The notes below the pieces were generated by a model. It saw nothing but the letters and a program-made list of their open reading frames with translations, was not told the DNA's origin and did not search any database. Shown one piece after another: positions 30,584-43,262 of a stretch of 64,000 bases of DNA; the first letter of the stretch is position 1; every line of letters begins with the position of its first letter. The stretch is from Hyaloraphidium curvatum (taxonomy: Eukaryota; Monoblepharomycota; Hyaloraphidiomycetes; Hyaloraphidiales; Hyaloraphidiaceae), in contig JAIVFI010000015.1 of assembly GCA_025558095.1 (NCBI GenBank), positions 496,001-560,000 of the forward strand. The letters are read 5' to 3'. The position numbers were made by a program, and so were the translations under genes.

Positions 30584-31028
30584 CGCAGGGATTCCGCCTC
30601 GAAAGGCGGTTGTTGTCGACGCTGGGTTTTCCTGCGAACTTCCATCAGCTCATGAAGGTCGACGCACTGTGCACACCTCAGGCTGCGACCCGACCGAGCG
30701 GGCCGAGCTAAAGCATGGCTCCCACACAGATCGTTATCTAAAGTTGACCGCGGGCGCGGAATTCTTCCGATCGCGAGTGTCGTGGACGGAAGCAAGGCAA
30801 AGACAATACGCGAAGCTCAATAGGTGTGCGAAGACTCTCGGATGCTCCTCGCAGCAGCTATTCATGCTGGCGTTTCATCCCAAAGTCTCTTTCGTTCGGC
30901 ACCTCTGGCTGGGCCAGAAGTGGTCGCCCGTCTGGGGAACGCCTCGTTGACCCGTGGCGGCGAACTCCTGCACCAACAACGCCCTCGTTACCACACCTCA
31001 TACGCTTGGCCGCCGGCTCGTGGCCAAG
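30584..31028. promoter_or_regulatory. Divergent promoter region of SNU114 and RAB6
   Basis: These 445 bp lie between the two start codons. No TATA box is obvious. An in-frame ATG at 30954 could extend Rab6 by 25 unconserved residues; I treat that as leader. Confidence 0.4.
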
Positions 31029-32227
<1,199 letters not shown>

Positions 32228-33320
32228 GCAGCTCCCTCCCCTCACTCTACTCTCTCTGCTCTGCCACGGCGTTGTACCACTTCCTATTTACCCTTGGAAT
32301 GCGTGTAGACCATCAGCGTCCTCGATCAGTCCAGGTTAGTAATGAGGAGTCCAAAGTCCATCTCAGAACAGTCCAACTTCCGCCCAAATTCAACGACGTT
32401 CCCGACAGGATTTGCTGTCGCCGGAGCCTCGAAGACATAGATCAGCTCCGTTTTGCGTCTATCTTGCCGCTGGAGTGGCACCAGACCCGAATGAATGCTC
32501 CGGAGGGCAGCGGGGCAATCTTTCCGCCCGGAACCAAACAGAGGCGAAGTGCCTCCGTTCCCAAACAATGCACGATGGATGCCGGGTCCGACCAAGCGGG
32601 GTCATGAATTCAATTGTGCGCAACGTGATCCGGTGGTTCAATGAGTCTGAGGCCACTTCAGCTGCCTTGGACTGCTCCGGCACCGTTTGCACCGACGTCG
32701 CGTTAAGGTTGGAGCGCTTGGATGGAGATGAATCCTAGTCCAGGTAGCAGGCAGCAACGTTGGTCAATTGATCCCGATCATGTCGCGAGGCGTGCACGGT
32801 TTTGATCCCCGAGGAGCACGGGTCCACATGGACCCGAACGCGCTGACTCAGCGGTCGCCGGAAGAACCAAGGAAGCGTCCCAGGCTTTCCAAGCGGCGGA
32901 GGACGCTGCCGGGTTTGCCGCGTGCGGGAGCGATCTCGGGCTCTTCCAAGCCCGCACGCGAGCCCAGAGGGCTAAGCCGGCGCGGCCGGCGACCTCCAGA
33001 GCGGCAGCAAGCCTCGAAGGATGCGACGCGCGTCGGGGAGCTGCCCCATGTCTTGGCCGCGGACGCGTGCACCGGAAGGACGCCTCTCGGCGTTTCGCAC
33101 TCCCCGTCTCTGCCGGCGCCTCTCTTCGCGCCGTTCCGGCCCCCATTCGACAGGAGCGGCGTATTTGAGCCGGGAGGCGTCGTCTCGGGCCGCCGCCTTT
33201 TATCGGGCGGTCCGGGCGGGCGAACGATGAATGCAGTGGTTTGCACGTGCCCGATGTTGCACACGACACTCGACACTCGAATCCTCGTTCAAACATCGGC
33301 CATCGAGCACTCAGCGCACC
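32228..33320. other. 1.1-kb intergenic region
   Basis: I find no gene between the Rab6 stop and the next ATG. Frames on both strands are unconserved and Arg/Pro-rich, typical of GC-rich non-coding sequence. The Rab6 3' UTR and the promoter of the next gene are expected here. Confidence 0.4.
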
Positions 33321-35183
33321 ATGCAGGCCCTCGCCGCCGCCGTCTGCTTCATCCAGTTCATCGTTCTCGCCATCGCCACCCTCGCCGTCGAGCGGGCCGC
33401 CCTGCTTTTCAAGGCCGCCGGCTTCGGCCCCGCGCTGGTGAGTCCCGCTTCCCCCGCAGCGGGCGACCCCGGCGCCGCCGCCGCAGCGACGCTGACCGCT
33501 CTTCGCACCCGCAGATGGCCGCCCGCACCGCCGCCCGCGTCTTCTCGCAGGCCAGCGTGGCCAACATCGCCATAGTCGCCGCCGCCATCAACCAGTCCAG
33601 CACCTCGTCTCTCGTCCCCAAGGTGGGCAGCGCGACGCCGCCGCCGCCCTTCTTATGCGTTCTTCTAACTCGATCGTTTGGTGCGCCGCCCGCAGGTCTC
33701 GATGGCACTGTCTACGGTGCGCATCGACCGCAACCCGGCCAAGTGGCTGCTCCGGCAGTTCATCGCCGCCCTCGTCGCCGGCCAGAGCATCCCAACGAAT
33801 GCCATCAAGGTGCGTATCGATGTTGCTGCCGCTCTTTCGTTCTCCGCTCACCCGCTGCTCCGCCCGCGTAGGCCGTCATCCCCCGTGCTCTCGTGCCCAA
33901 AGTGCCCGCTGGTCTCCTGGACATCGTCTGCCGCTTCATGGTACGTTTTGCCAAGGGTCACTGCGTTGCACGGCAGGCCGTTGACGCCTGTTCTTTGCAC
34001 CGCAGGCCCTCCCCGGCATCGCCATTGAACTCCTCGTCGACGTCGAGCCCGTCCGCAAGCTCATCACCTTCGCCGACTCTGTGCGCCCTGCAAGCCCCTG
34101 CGGCTCCGACAGCGACGTCACCGAGGCTGCGAGTGACATCGAGACAAGGGTGAGTTTGACTTTCCATGCGTGCTCCGCACCCTTCTGATATCCATTCGCA
34201 GGACTCGTACGACTCGGACACTTCCGAAACCACCGCGGTCGCCAGCGAGATGGAATTGAACGTCGAACGCGGCATTCCGGTACGCACTTTTGCATCGCTC
34301 CCTCATGCACCACGCTAATGCGTCGCTTGCATTTCCAGACCACGCTTCTTCCCCTGGATTCGGTGTGCTCCATCGTTCCCGTGATCGAGATTGTACCTCG
34401 CAAGAAGAAGCAGCCCGTCAACGTCCCCGCCCCCAAGACCGCCAAACCCAAGCCGCCCAAGATCGTCACCAAGCTCGACGCAGCCGAAGAGCAGTTTGAC
34501 TGGAACGAGCACATTAGGAAGAACGCGGCCAAGGTTCCCGAGGAGAACCTGCCGTGGGAGATCAAGGCGCTCCAGGTGATGCGTGAGTTCTATTGCACAA
34601 GCCTCTCCTGCCAGTCCTGACCCGCATTCCCCCACCAGTGTACCAAGCCTTCACCTCCCCCCACTTCCTCGCCTGCGAACAAGGCAGCAAGGAGCTAAGC
34701 TACACGCTCGCCGGCATCCCCGGAGCCCACAGCCAGTGGTGGTGCGCAATCCAGGCGGCCAAGGACTTGCTCCACATGGGGGCCGTGGCGCGCACGCCGG
34801 TCGAGACAGAATCGGCACTGGTCAACAACGTCGAGGAGTTTGTCTCTGCCTCGTCCGCGCTCTTTTCCCGGTGGACCGAGATCTGCGGGTCGGTGCAGAA
34901 GCTGGACAAGTTCGCACGCAAGCGGTACCGCGAGGTCCTGCGCTCCACGCTCGCCATCCTCACCGAGGCGGCTGGCGTCGTCACGGACTGGCTCTCCGGC
35001 CTGGACGGCTACGCCTTCTTCGACGAGCGCCAGCGCCGCAAGCTGGCCATGCTGCCGCCGTCGCTGGCGATCGTCACGCAGATGTGCGCCAGGGCCAAGG
35101 AGGAGACCGAGGCCCTCCTGCACCGCAAGGGTCCGCTGGTGAAGCTGAAGGAGAGCTTCAAGAAGCTGTGCCGGCGCGGGTGA
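33321..35183 (+). CDS. Hypothetical membrane-anchored protein, 472 residues (8 exons)
   Basis: I do not recognise this gene. Exons 33321-33437, 33515-33622, 33696-33809, 33872-33940, 34006-34149, 34202-34279, 34339-34582 and 34639-35183 join in phase with GT-AG introns of 50-80 nt, which supports a real gene. The N-terminus has a strong hydrophobic segment (FIQFIVLAIATLAVERAALL), a signal anchor or peptide. Further hydrophobic patches follow, then an acidic Ser/Asp-rich region and a Lys/Pro-rich linker (RKKKQPVNVPAPKTAKPKPP). The C-terminal ~180 residues are predicted helical (for example TEICGSVQKLDKFARKRYRE). No catalytic motif is visible. Confidence 0.6.
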
Positions 35184-35228
35184 TCGGCCACGGGCTCGGG
35201 CCGGAAACGGACTTCATCTTGGATCGCC

Positions 35229-35310
35229 CGGTGCGATCGCATGTCGCGGACACCGTCCGCTTCATTGAGGGTGATCGGATGTAGATAGATTCTCCTGAGC
35301 TATTGTTTAT
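35229..35310 (+). repeat. Copy A of an ~80-bp direct repeat
   Basis: It begins CGGTGCGATCGCATGTCGCG and lies 46 bp after the stop codon of the preceding gene. About 58 bp match copy B with roughly nine differences. The similarity continues more weakly, with a 7-bp gap, through the GAGCTAT sequence. Confidence 0.8.
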
Positions 35311-35713
35311 TGCTGTTTACGCCTACATGAATGATATTTGGCAAACGCAGTCACAAGCGCGCGCGTCGGCCCTGGGGCCCCCTATTGCTACCGCCCGACG
35401 GGCCAACCACCGGCGCGATGCTTCTGTCGGACCGTCACGAAGCAATCTAAAGAGTTTCAAGGCATCCGATGTCGAGACGAAAATACTCCTTTTTCAGAGC
35501 CAAACTGGTCTACTCGCCCTACTACAACAATCCAATCGGACCGACGCGGGGTGCATCGGTCAGCCCAACGCTGAAGATGATAAAGTTGCCCCGTTGAATA
35601 GGAACCGCCACCCGCTGGTGAATCCCAAGGAGACGACGCTCAGGATCAATGGCAAACGGCGCACGCTTCCCAACTCACGCTTGTGGGAGCGGAGGAGGTT
35701 GCAGGCCCAGCGA

Positions 35714-36435
35714 TCACGTAACGCAGCAACCCGCGACGACGCCGGGGCTGGCGTCGGCTACCGGAAGCGCGCAGATCCAATCGCCCGAGTCCGAGACTAC
35801 TCCGGTGCTGCTTTCGCAATACATATCGTTGGCATCGGTGTACATCGAGACGGTGGCGGAGCCGGCGCTCGGGATGCAGGGCGGGGAGTTCTCGCCGTCC
35901 ATGAGCTCGTGGCACAGGTACGACAGCATATGGAGGGCCGGCGCGCAGCACAGGTGGCCGTTTGCCGCCGTCTCCCAGCAGATGCCGGACGAGCTGTTGC
36001 CCGGCGCCGCTGGGAGGCCGGTGGCGTAGTCGCAGCCGCTGCCTGCGACGCCCGGAGCCGCGCAGACCTTGGAGCCGGCTGGGACGAAGACCTCGACGTC
36101 GGGGCAGTCCGCGTTGGCGTACCGCCGGTACAGCTCCCGGGCCGACCCGTGCGTGACGCAGGCGACCGAGCCCGCGGGCGCGGCGGGGTGGCCGTACTCG
36201 CTGCCGGCGGTCAGCGGGGCGCGGGGCGGCGCCGGCGCACCCACCAGTATGCGCCGTCGGCACACGCGCCGCACGATGCGGCGAAGGAGACCGCGGAGCC
36301 GCGGCGCTGCGCGGGCGGGCTGCGGGCGGTCAGCGGCGCGGGCTCCCGCGCGGGCGCGACCCACGCGGCGAGGGCGGCCCCCGAAAGGGCGAGAGCAAGG
36401 AGCGCGGCGAGCGCGGCGGACGTTGCGCCCGGCAT
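35714..36435 (-). CDS. Predicted secreted cysteine-rich protein, 225 residues (2 exons)
   Basis: The N-terminus MPGATSAALAALLALALSGA is a clear signal peptide. Exons on the minus strand are 36435-36245 and 36200-35714, joined across a 44-nt intron, the shortest accepted in this window; the join creates a Cys codon. The mature part has at least a dozen cysteines (CGAC, VACVTHG, NADCPDV, SKVCAAPG, SGCDYATG, ICWET, HLCCAP, YLCHEL, PPCIPS, MYCESS, WICALP, GCC), so disulfide bonding is likely. I know no family with this pattern. It is isolated from its neighbours by the flanking direct repeats. Confidence 0.6.
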
Positions 36436-36531
36436 CGCACGGATTGGCCGGCGGGAGCAAAGTGGGGGAAAAGTGGGTGTCGGCCTTACCTGAGTGACTG
36501 GCTGAGCGCAACGCAACACGATGGTATTGCG

Positions 36532-36612
36532 CGGTGCGATCGCATGTCGCGGAGACGATCCGCTTCATTGAGAGCGATCAGATGTATCTCCCGAGCTATG
36601 GTCATTGGTTTG
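36532..36612 (+). repeat. Copy B of an ~80-bp direct repeat
   Basis: It has the same start (CGGTGCGATCGCATGTCGCG) and orientation as copy A, 1.3 kb away. It sits about 97 bp upstream of the start codon of the secreted-protein gene, so the two copies bracket that gene. Confidence 0.8.
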
Positions 36613-37044
36613 TGCATGCGCTACGCGATCTTGAATGGACTTGCGAGAGAGCCTTCTCATCCGCGTCATGTCCAACAGACCAGGACTATCTGAGGCACTT
36701 TGCGGGCATTTATCTTACCCGGACACAGCTTTCAGTTAGATCGTCCAGCACTGCCAAACACTCTATCTCTACGACCCATGCAAGCAGTAGAGTGCATCCA
36801 CCCGATTGGCAAACGGCTCGCCAGGGCCGCCTGGCCCAATGTCCCTTCGTCCTCCAGCTGTCCCCGCACGATCTCGTGTTTCGATTTAAACCTGTGGCGT
36901 GCATCTCGAGCCGCAGGCCTCTCGTCAACACTTTTGCGTCCGCCGCCCCCGGCGCCCCGGACCGGACCCCGCGGCCGCACGCACGCACGCCCGACCCCCT
37001 CGCATCCATTGGGTATCGTCCATTCCCCCTCCGCCGCGAAAGAA
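36613..37044. other. Intergenic region downstream of the MAPKK gene
   Basis: No gene is seen. It should contain the MAPKK 3' UTR and sequence upstream of the secreted-protein gene. Confidence 0.4.
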
Positions 37045-39017
37045 TCAACCCCTCCCCGCCCCCGGATCCGTCTGGCTCCTCCGCAACAAGCCCTGCGCCT
37101 CCTCCTTGGCCTGCTGCTCCCTCCGCGCGGCCTCGGTGCGCTCCCTGTATGCCTCGTGCGCGGCCGAGGCCCACGAGCGCACGTCCACCTCGGCGGGGCC
37201 GAAGCGCAGCAGCCAGGGGTGGGCGGCGAGCTGCGTGTAGTTGGGGCGGGATTTGGGCTCCTTGTGGAGGCTGGGAGCGCGCGGGCGGGAGCGTGAGAAC
37301 GATGAACGGTCGGGGTGAATGGGCAGGGGAACGCACCATTGCGCGATAAAGTCGCGGCACTCCTCGGAGTAGTGCTCCGGCGGAAGGCTCGGTCTGTCGC
37401 GGAAGGGAAGGGGCGTCAGGACCGGAACAGCGGGGCAAACGGCAGGTCAACCCACGCCTCGCCCTGCACGATGGCCGTGAGCTGGGCAAACACGCTCGCC
37501 TCGGTCGGGTAGGGGTACTTCCCCGATCCCATCTCGACGAGCGCGATGCCGAGCGACCACACGTCCGACGCCACGGTGTAGGTCTGCGCCTGCTCGAACG
37601 TGATCCGCTCGGGGGCCATGTAGGGCTGGCACCCGATGTTGGTCTTTGCCAGCGAGTTCATGAGCTGCCCCGACACGCCGAAGTCGCACAGCTTGACCTC
37701 GCCGCTCGAGTTGACGAGCACGTTGGTGGGCTTGATGTCGCGGTGGATGATGGAGAGCTCGTCCTTGAGGAAGCGCAGGCCGTGCACCATGGCGTGGGCG
37801 GTCTTGGCGAGGATCGGCTCGGGGAGGCCGTCGGGGACCTCGAGGCGGTCGAGCGAGCCAAAGTCCATGAACTCCATGCCTGGAAGGGTGCCGCAGGCAA
37901 ACGCGCCGCAGGCAGAGCGCCGCAGGCAAAGGCAAGGCAAGATGAGCGAGCGTCCATGGCCCGCCGGAGGCGGCAACCCACAGTAGTAAACGCAGCTCTC
38001 GACAAAGAAGGCCCCGTAGAACTCGACGATGTACGGGCTCACGGCCTTGTGCAGCACGTCCAGCTCCATCAGGATCGCGTTCAGTTTCGCCTGGTCCAGC
38101 TCCAGCCTGATCTCCTTCATGGCCATGACCACCCCCGTGGGCTCGTGCCGCACCTTGTGCACCGTGCCGTACTGCCCCTTGCCCAGCTCCTCGAGCACGG
38201 CGAGCTCGGACATGTTGATGCGGTAGGACTTGCCGCCGGAGAAGTCGACGCCGTCGGCGTGGATGACGGCCTTGCCCGAGAACTGCAGTTTGCTGCACCC
38301 GGCGGGTGAGGGCGAGACGGGCCAGGGGCGCGGCAGGGCTCACCCCGAGGGATCGACGTATCTGCTGAAGTCCCTGAAGGCGTTTGCCATGGGCGCGCCG
38401 TTGCCCAGCGCCGACAGGCTCATGGGCTTCTTCTGGTTGCCGGCGCGGTTGCGCATCGACAGGCCCGAGGCGGGCGGCGTGCGCGGCACGGGAGCCGGGG
38501 CCATTCTGGGCGCGGGCGGGGCGAGCGACGAGGGCGTGGGCAGCGCGACGGGGCGGCTGAATGGCGGGGGGCGCGGCCGCGGGGGTTGGGGAGGCGGTGC
38601 GGCGGCGGCGGGGGCTCCGGCGGGCGCGGGCGCGGCGTCCGCGGCATCGGCCGGCGGGGTGGGCAGCGCGGGAGCGGCGGCGGGCGGCTGCGACACCGCG
38701 ATGGCCGGGAGGGAGCCCGATGGCGCGGCCGCGGGTTGGGGTCCCGTTGCCGGGGATGCGTCCTGTTTCGCGGGCGGCGGCGGGGGCCCAGCCTGCGCCG
38801 GCGGCAGCTCCCCGCTCGCCTTCCGCTGAGAGTCCGTCGGCGGCGGCGGCGGCGGCGGCGAGTGCGCCCGCGGCGACGGCAGCCGTTCGTCCGCGTCGGC
38901 GATTTGCAGCCGCTCGAGCGCGTCGAGGTCGCCCGCCTCGATGAGCCGCGCAATGTGCTCAGAAAGGTCGACGTCGGTGCCCGGCGGGAGCGTCGGCGAT
39001 GGCGAGGGAGACGCCAT
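37045..39017 (-). CDS. PBS2: MAP kinase kinase, Pbs2/Wis1 type (5 exons)
   Basis: A dual-specificity kinase of the fungal osmotic/stress (HOG/SAPK) cascade. Exons on the minus strand are 39017-38344, 38292-37982, 37879-37441, 37393-37337 and 37270-37045 (568 residues, in phase). Residues ~50-190 are a Pro/Ala-rich disordered region. The kinase domain has LGKGQYGTVHKVRHE, the catalytic Lys in VMAMKEIRLELD, EFYGAFFVE, IIHRDIKPTNVLV and DFGVSG. The activation loop SLAKTNIGCQPYMAPERI is the Pbs2/Wis1 form. It ends with PNYTQLAAHPWLLRFG and a helical Gln/Glu-rich tail. A 29-nt intron is also conceivable at 37394-37422, but a donor 18 nt upstream gives a normal 47-nt intron and a better alignment. 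Confidence 0.88.
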
Positions 39018-39572
39018 CCTTTGGTCTGGTGAAGTGGAAACGACGCCCCTTCACGGGACGCAACTTCGTGACGTTTTTCCGTCCCCGCGGATCCCCTAGA
39101 TCAAAACTCGGTCGGGCCTCAAGCAGACATAGATTGCAATGATTCGATGCTCATAGTTGCATCGCGGCTGCTGCGGCGCGGGATTGCTCGTCCCGGACGC
39201 CGAGGCGCCCGCATCAGCGCCGGATCTGCGAGACCCCTCCTCCAAAAATCCCTACTCGTCCTTCAAGTTCCTTCGATAGCTCTACTGCTCATCATTTTGC
39301 TGTTGCCGCCGTCCTGCGTCCTCGCGGGCGATCGGTGCGGTCGGATTTGGGGCACGATGCGATGGTGGTTTACGCTAGTGCGCGGCGGGGTATACATCGG
39401 AATCTAGAGAAAAACTCTCGAGACCGGGCATAGATAGGGTATGGGTATCGAGCCGCGCCTAATTGTTGCCCAGCAACTCCCTCTTTCCCCTTTCCTCCTT
39501 CGGGGCAGAGGCAGCTGGGCGAACGTTAAGGTGTGGAAGGGGACCGAAAGGTCGGGTGGTGGTGCTCGAGGG
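39018..39572. other. Intergenic region between the MAPKK promoter and the Fanzor-A 3' end
   Basis: I see no protein gene. It contains the promoter of the MAPKK gene and the sequence downstream of Fanzor-A. In known Fanzor elements the guide RNA is often encoded at this end, so the part next to 39573 is a candidate, but no RNA fold was computed. Confidence 0.35.
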
Positions 39573-42500
39573 TCACGGGCGCTCGAGGCCAGCAGGCCTG
39601 TCGTTTGGGTCGTAGGTGTGGTTCTGTAGCCAGCGTGCCATGGCATGCTTGAAGATGCGGAGCATGTTGATGGCAGCGTTCTGGTCTCGACCCACGCACG
39701 CCAGGTTGCAAGGCCCGTGGTAGCACCACCTGTCACCCCTGCGACGAGCAAGGAGGATCAGGATACGGCAAGGGAAGAAGCAGGAGCGCGTCCGACACGT
39801 ACCACGGTTTGAACGTCGGTATCGACATCGGTGGGTGGAAGGGGGTGGGCTGCCGTCGGCGCTTGCGCTGGCTGCGGTTGTCGAGGCACCTGCGCGTATC
39901 GAGCATCACCGTCCCGCACTTGTGGTGAGTCTTGGAAGTGCGGAACTCGTTGAACAAGATCGGGAGCACGTTGTCCCTCCTCTCGAACTCGTTCACGAAC
40001 CGGCGGAGAGAAGCGCGCATGTGCCCCTTGATGTACTTCATCGATCCCGTCTTGGTCGAGCCCAACGAGATGATGAAGTGCACGGGCTTCTTGGGCGGTC
40101 CCGGGCCGTGCTCATCGGCCATGCGCTCCCGCCGCTCCTTCCGCTTCCGCTGCTCTTTGCGCTTCCGGTTCTTGCGCTGCGTCCTCGTCAGGGCGAGCTT
40201 CGGCGTCCCGGAGACCTTCATGGCAAGCAGCTCGTCCACCATCCGGATCACGCCGATCTGCGCCCCGCGGTAGTTCTCCAGCTTGTGCCGGGCAAACTTC
40301 CACTCGAACTCGACCATCTCGTCGAGGTGCTCCAGCCGGTACTCGGCCCGCTCGCGCACGCGCTGGTAGTCCGTCTGCCGCTTCGATCCGATCCCGTTGT
40401 AGATGTCTGCCATAGAGCGCCCGGCGGGATCGTAAAGCGACGTCGGATCGCCCGGCGGCTGCTGCGTCGGCAGGTCCTGGCTGGCCTGCCAGTTCCTGTT
40501 TGCGTTGCGCTGCGTGACGCCGATCTCCGAGAACCAGCGCTCCGGAGAGATCGAAAAGAAACTGTACTCGGGAGTCCCGTCCGAATGGACACCGCCCGTC
40601 TCCGACGCACACGTCAGTATGGTGTCGATGCCGGGATCGGCGCCGATCTCGCGGACGTCGATCTCGCCCGCGTCCTGTCGCTGGTAGAGCACCTCTGCCT
40701 CCTTGAGCGCGTCCACAGTCATCTTGCGGTTCGCTTCGGCGGCCCTTGCCCGTCTCGCAACGTCCTCGTCCTCGTCGCCCATCCCGTCGACGGCCCGCAC
40801 CTGGCTCGCGTCGTAGACGACCTTCGGCACAATCTTCTCGAACTTTACCGAGACGGCCACGCTGTCGCTCGCGATCGAGAAGGCAAAGGATCGAGGCACG
40901 TTCTTGTACTTGCTCTTGTCGCCGTCAGAAATGAGGTCGTTGATTTTGAACAGCCTCGGCCACGCTTCCCTCAGATGCGGCGAGGTTCGCTGGATGACAA
41001 AGTTGCCGTGGAAGAAGGTGACCTCGAAGTCACGGTACCGCTGCGGAAACAGCCGCTTCCACCGCTTCAGCAGCTCCCCGATGCACCGGTCGCTAGCAAT
41101 GTCGATGTGCTTGGGGGTTGTCGAGTACAAGGGGAGGATCGGCGAGGTGGGCGGCTCCGGATCGTTCCAGTTCGCCGGCCGCGGATCGGGCGGCGGCCGA
41201 GGCACAAAGGAGGCCGCGATCATGTCGTTCGTCCGCCGAATGAACCGCAGAAGGCGGTTCCAGTCATCGGGCGCGCCGTCCATCCCGTTGTGGACGATCT
41301 GCATGTGCCTCCGGATAGCATCAAGGATGAATGTTAGGAGCCGAGCCGTCCGCGCCGGATCCAAGGCCATCTGCGTGATGCCGCCCATCGATCGGAACTC
41401 CCACGTGCAGGCGCCGTTCGTGTTGACGAGGTTCCGGAGGCGCGCGACCGTCAACAGTTGAGGAGAGCCCGCGATGCCGATCTGGACCGAGTTCTCGATC
41501 TGGTGCGCCTGATTGTAGGTCCCCGTAATGTGGCGCATCAGCTTCTCCACCTCCCCCTTCCTATCGTTCCGGAACTGCTTTTGGACGGTCGGCAGAATGT
41601 CCGTGAGCGTCTCTTCGAACCAGAGCTTGTACTCTCCCTCTTTCGCGACGTAGAGGGAACGGTAGCGCGCGACGAGTTGGAGAATCTCTCGGATCAGGAG
41701 CACGGGCAGCAGAAATCGGCGTCCACGCCGCATTCCTGGCGTCTTGTACTCGTACTCGATCGGCTGATTGGCCTGGATGGCGGCGTTCATGCGGGCTTCG
41801 GTGATGAACCTATTGCCTCCATCTCCCGCTCCTTCGTTCCCGCTGAACGAGTAGATCCGAAGCTCCTTGCGGCGCGAGTGGGCTGCGGTGTAGCGGCTGT
41901 CGCGGAGGGCTGTGAGCCTCGTCTTCGGCAGCGCGACCGGTTGTCCATGCCCGTCTTCCGCCACTTCATCGTCGTCCAGGTCGAGGTCAACGCCCGCCGC
42001 CGGAGCGCCTCCTTCTGCCTGCGCCGGTTGTCCCTGCGCGGCCTGTCCCTGCGCGTTCCCCGGGTCCTCCTGCCCCTGCTGGGCCTCCGGCTGCTGTGCG
42101 GGCGCGGGAAGCCTCGGAAGCTCCGCCACCGTCTGCCACTGCAGCAGCGCAAAGTCCTGCTCGAAAGCGGTCTTGAAGTTGCGGTTGCACGCGCCCTTGA
42201 GGTACAGGTCGATGTTGTTCTCGTACTGTTTGTACGAGGAGTTGAATATCTGCGAGCACTCTTCCGAAAAGAAGCTGGGGACCATCCGGTAGGGCAGATT
42301 CTCTCCATCCTCGGCCTCGTTGACCGGGGCCGCGTAGAAGACGGGATACGAGAACCTGAGGCCGTCCTCGTAGGCGTCTGCGTGCTCCTCGTCCGTCGCG
42401 ATTAGCAGCTCCTTGACGGCCGGGTTCCGAACGATCGACGCGTCCGCCAGCTGCTTGCCGAGCCAGATCCTGATCGAGTGCACGAGGAAGGGCAACTGGG

Positions 42501-43262
42501 CCGCCAGCGAGGGCGAGCGGATCACGCGGAGCTCGCCCGTGACGACGAGCATCAGGATGCGGAACAGCAGCGTCTGGTCCAGCGCGGGAAGCCTCTTGTC
42601 CCAGTCCAGCCAGAGGGTGACCGCGTTCTCCAACAGCCAGCACGCGGCCACGCCACATTTGGTGAATTCGTCGGCAAGGGAACGGAAGACGGGAATCAAA
42701 GAAAGGTCGGCGCAGAGTGACTCCATGGAGGTCTTGATCGTGCTCATGACGGTCTTGACGTTCTCAATTCCCGCGGCCTCAGCCTTCTCCAACGTCTCCT
42801 TCTTGCCGGCTGCACGCGCCGACGGCTTGTGATTGGGGCACAACAGACTGTTGCTCCGCTGGTGATCCGTGCGACCACATGACGGGCACGACTTCACCGG
42901 AACTGCAGGCTGTTGAGCGGCGGGCGGCGGCTGCGCGGCAGGGGCGGCGGGCGGCGGACCTGAAGGTTGCGCAAGGCCTTGCGGCGGGGAAGCAGCGCCT
43001 TGGCGCTGCAGGTGGAGGGGAATTGGAAGACCGGGCGGGGGCCCGATGTCGCCACGGGTCAGAGGTTGCCCGAGATGAGCCGGAACAGGTAATCCCGGGG
43101 CATGCCGTCGAGCGGGAGGGGTTTGCTGCGAAGAGGAAGCAGATGTCAGGATGATTCGCGGGCTTGCAGTGCAGGCCACTTCACCAGAGGCACGTCGTCA
43201 CTCGGCTCCCTCTTCCTTCCCGACCGACCCCCGGCGAAGCCTCCTTGCTCGTCATCCATCAT
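39573..43262 (-). CDS. Fanzor nuclease A (TnpB-like RuvC effector), 3 exons
   Basis: A predicted RNA-guided DNA endonuclease of the Fanzor family. Exons on the minus strand are 43262-43185, 43125-39803 and 39738-39573 (1,188 residues, in phase). An N-terminal Pro/Gln-rich region carries a zinc-knuckle-like CPSCGRTDHQRSNSLLCPNH. The RuvC-I aspartate is in IGADPGIDTIL (about residue 856). A Glu in FNEFRTSKTHHKC (about 1085) matches the relocated catalytic Glu described for Fanzors. The RuvC-III aspartate is in GRDQNAAINM (about 1151), and that last exon is needed to complete the fold and the zinc finger (WCYHGPCNLAC). An Arg/Lys-rich stretch precedes the end of the nuclease lobe. An RG-rich open segment from 43894 may be an extra 5' exon; the phases there do not close cleanly. 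Confidence 0.85.

Noticed and set aside
35303-36493. 396-codon plus-strand frame over the secreted-protein gene
   Set aside because: The opposite strand has a signal peptide, conserved-looking Cys spacing and a clean splice junction, so the plus frame is a shadow.
37394-37422. A 29-nt intron in the MAPKK gene
   Set aside because: A donor 18 nt upstream gives a normal 47-nt intron with the same phase and a better fit to the Pbs2 family.
39835-41337. Long plus-strand frames opposite Fanzor-A
   Set aside because: These are antisense shadows of the Fanzor coding sequence, without their own motifs.
43126-43184. Starting Fanzor-A at the Met encoded at 43179
   Set aside because: That stretch is better read as a 59-nt intron; splicing joins MMDDEQGG...DDVPL to QTPPARRH in phase.
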